Source: DASPKW01 sp038244055
GTDB taxonomy: Bacteria > Planctomycetota > Phycisphaerae > Tepidisphaerales > Tepidisphaeraceae
Assembly (NCBI GenBank): GCA_038244055.1
Contig: JBBRTW010000461.1
Span: 1-5,672 of the forward strand
Direction of reading: 5' to 3'
DNA: 5,672 bases
Numbering within the stretch: the stretch's first letter is position 1; the number at the start of each line of letters is the position of its first letter. The position numbers and the translations under genes were made by a program. This document shows positions 5,044-5,672 of the stretch, piece by piece. The notes under the pieces were generated by a model, which did no database searches, was not told the DNA's origin, and saw only the letters and a program-made list of their open reading frames with translations.

Positions 5044-5672
5044 ATGGGACTGCAAGTGCGGGTTTCGCATTCGCTAGGGGAACGGCTGATCGAACTGCCC
5101 GCCCAACCGGCGGATCGAGCCTTGGTCATCGGGCGATCGTCGACGGCGCAGGTTCAGATTCCCTCGGCCAACATCGCCCGGCAGCATTGCCTGCTGTTCG
5201 TCCATGAAGGGCGCTGGGTGGTGCAGGATGCGGGGTCAGCGCCGGGGACATATCTCAATGGCGAGCAGATTGTCGAGCCTTCGTTCTTGAACACCGGCGA
5301 TGTGATAACGCTCGGCGGTGGAAACAATCCGCCGACGGTTCTCATCGATCCGCATGGATTGGGGACGCAGGAGGATGATGACAGCGCCGCCGCCGGCGTT
5401 CCACAGCCGGCCGCCAGCTATGCGCCGGCCGGGCTGCCTCAGGTGGGTGCGCCGCAATACGCCGGGCAGGGCGGAGGTGGGTTGCCCCAACCGGGCGGCG
5501 GCTATCGCGCCCCCGCTTATCAGCCTTCGAATTTTGGCCCGCCGCAACCGCACGCATCCAACGCGGGAGCGATCTCGGGCATTGTCGATGATGAGGAGCA
5601 TGGTGAAGACGACATCAATATTTTTGGCGATGCGCCGCAGCCCGCCGCCCAACCGGCGACGCTGGCCGCGCC
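5044..5672 (+). CDS. FHA domain-containing protein, 5' part (runs off the right edge)
   Basis: The reading frame from ATG 5044 stays open for 209 codons to the window end. Residues 5-100 form a forkhead-associated domain: VIGRSSTAQVQIP (28-40), ARQHCLLFVHEGRWVVQD (45-62), APGTYLNGEQI (66-76) and LNTGDVITLG (82-91). FHA domains usually bind phosphothreonine peptides, often as partners of Ser/Thr kinases. Residues from about 107 on are a low-complexity Gly/Pro/Gln/Ala/Tyr-rich tail with an acidic patch, DDEEHGEDD (182-190). No signal peptide is seen, so it is probably cytoplasmic or an N-terminal regulatory part of something larger. Arg31 and His48 are kept, but the Ser of SRxH is Ala45 and the Thr-Asn of STNGT are Ala66-Pro67, so phosphopeptide binding may be altered. 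The C-terminus and any effector domain are outside the window. Confidence 0.85.
   Translation, partial: MGLQVRVSHSLGERLIELPAQPADRALVIGRSSTAQVQIPSANIARQHCLLFVHEGRWVVQDAGSAPGTYLNGEQIVEPSFLNTGDVITLGGGNNPPTVLIDPHGLGTQEDDDSAAAGVPQPAASYAPAGLPQVGAPQYAGQGGGGLPQPGGGYRAPAYQPSNFGPPQPHASNAGAISGIVDDEEHGEDDINIFGDAPQPAAQPATLAA

Noticed and set aside
4862..5077. 71-codon plus-strand frame across the REP-like repeat
   Set aside because: It encodes the known spurious repeat peptide (DPHPRPLPSTGEG) and overlaps the start of the FHA gene in another frame.

Overview
This GC-rich bacterial window is a chromosomal stretch of mostly ordinary single-copy genes separated by repeat-rich intergenic DNA. No gene fixes the taxon. 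The combination of a fused double SagB-type dehydrogenase, a Uma2-family protein, an FHA protein with a Gly/Pro/Gln-rich tail and short-period intergenic repeats would fit a Planctomycetota-like genome, but that is an inference and not a demonstrated assignment.

Layout. Bases 1-134 (minus strand) hold the N-terminal part of yidD, which runs off the left edge. Bases 135-427 are non-coding: two inverted arrays of 7-bp repeats (a perfect 29-bp inverted repeat), two small GC-rich hairpins, and a plausible sigma70-type promoter and Shine-Dalgarno sequence for the next gene. Bases 428-2934 (plus) form a tight two-gene operon: a chlorite-dismutase-family protein of the HemQ/coproheme decarboxylase type, followed after 2 nt by a 551-residue protein made of two fused SagB/ThcOx nitroreductase-like domains. 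A second heptad array starts at the stop codon of that gene. Bases 2990-3562 (plus) encode a Uma2-family (DUF820, PD-(D/E)XK-like) protein, with a TATAAT box only 6 nt before the ATG, so its mRNA may be leaderless. A third, variant heptad array lies just before sucC (3650-4825, plus), the beta subunit of succinyl-CoA synthetase, which is not followed by sucD. Bases 4826-5043 hold a large imperfect inverted repeat of the widespread 'CCCTCACCCC...CCCTCTCCC' type, a perfect 14-bp palindrome, a -10-like box and a good Shine-Dalgarno. Bases 5044-5672 (plus) begin an FHA-domain protein that runs off the right edge.

How the parts relate. Only the HemQ-SagB pair is clearly an operon: a heme/porphyrin-type enzyme beside a predicted flavin oxidoreductase. 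This is the most interesting unit here, because both SagB domains lack the Lys-Tyr pair linked to azoline dehydrogenase activity and no peptide-modification genes are in view. The other genes look independently transcribed and separated by repeats. The heptad arrays at three intergenic positions share a GTCAANN unit and look like one genome-wide repeat family.
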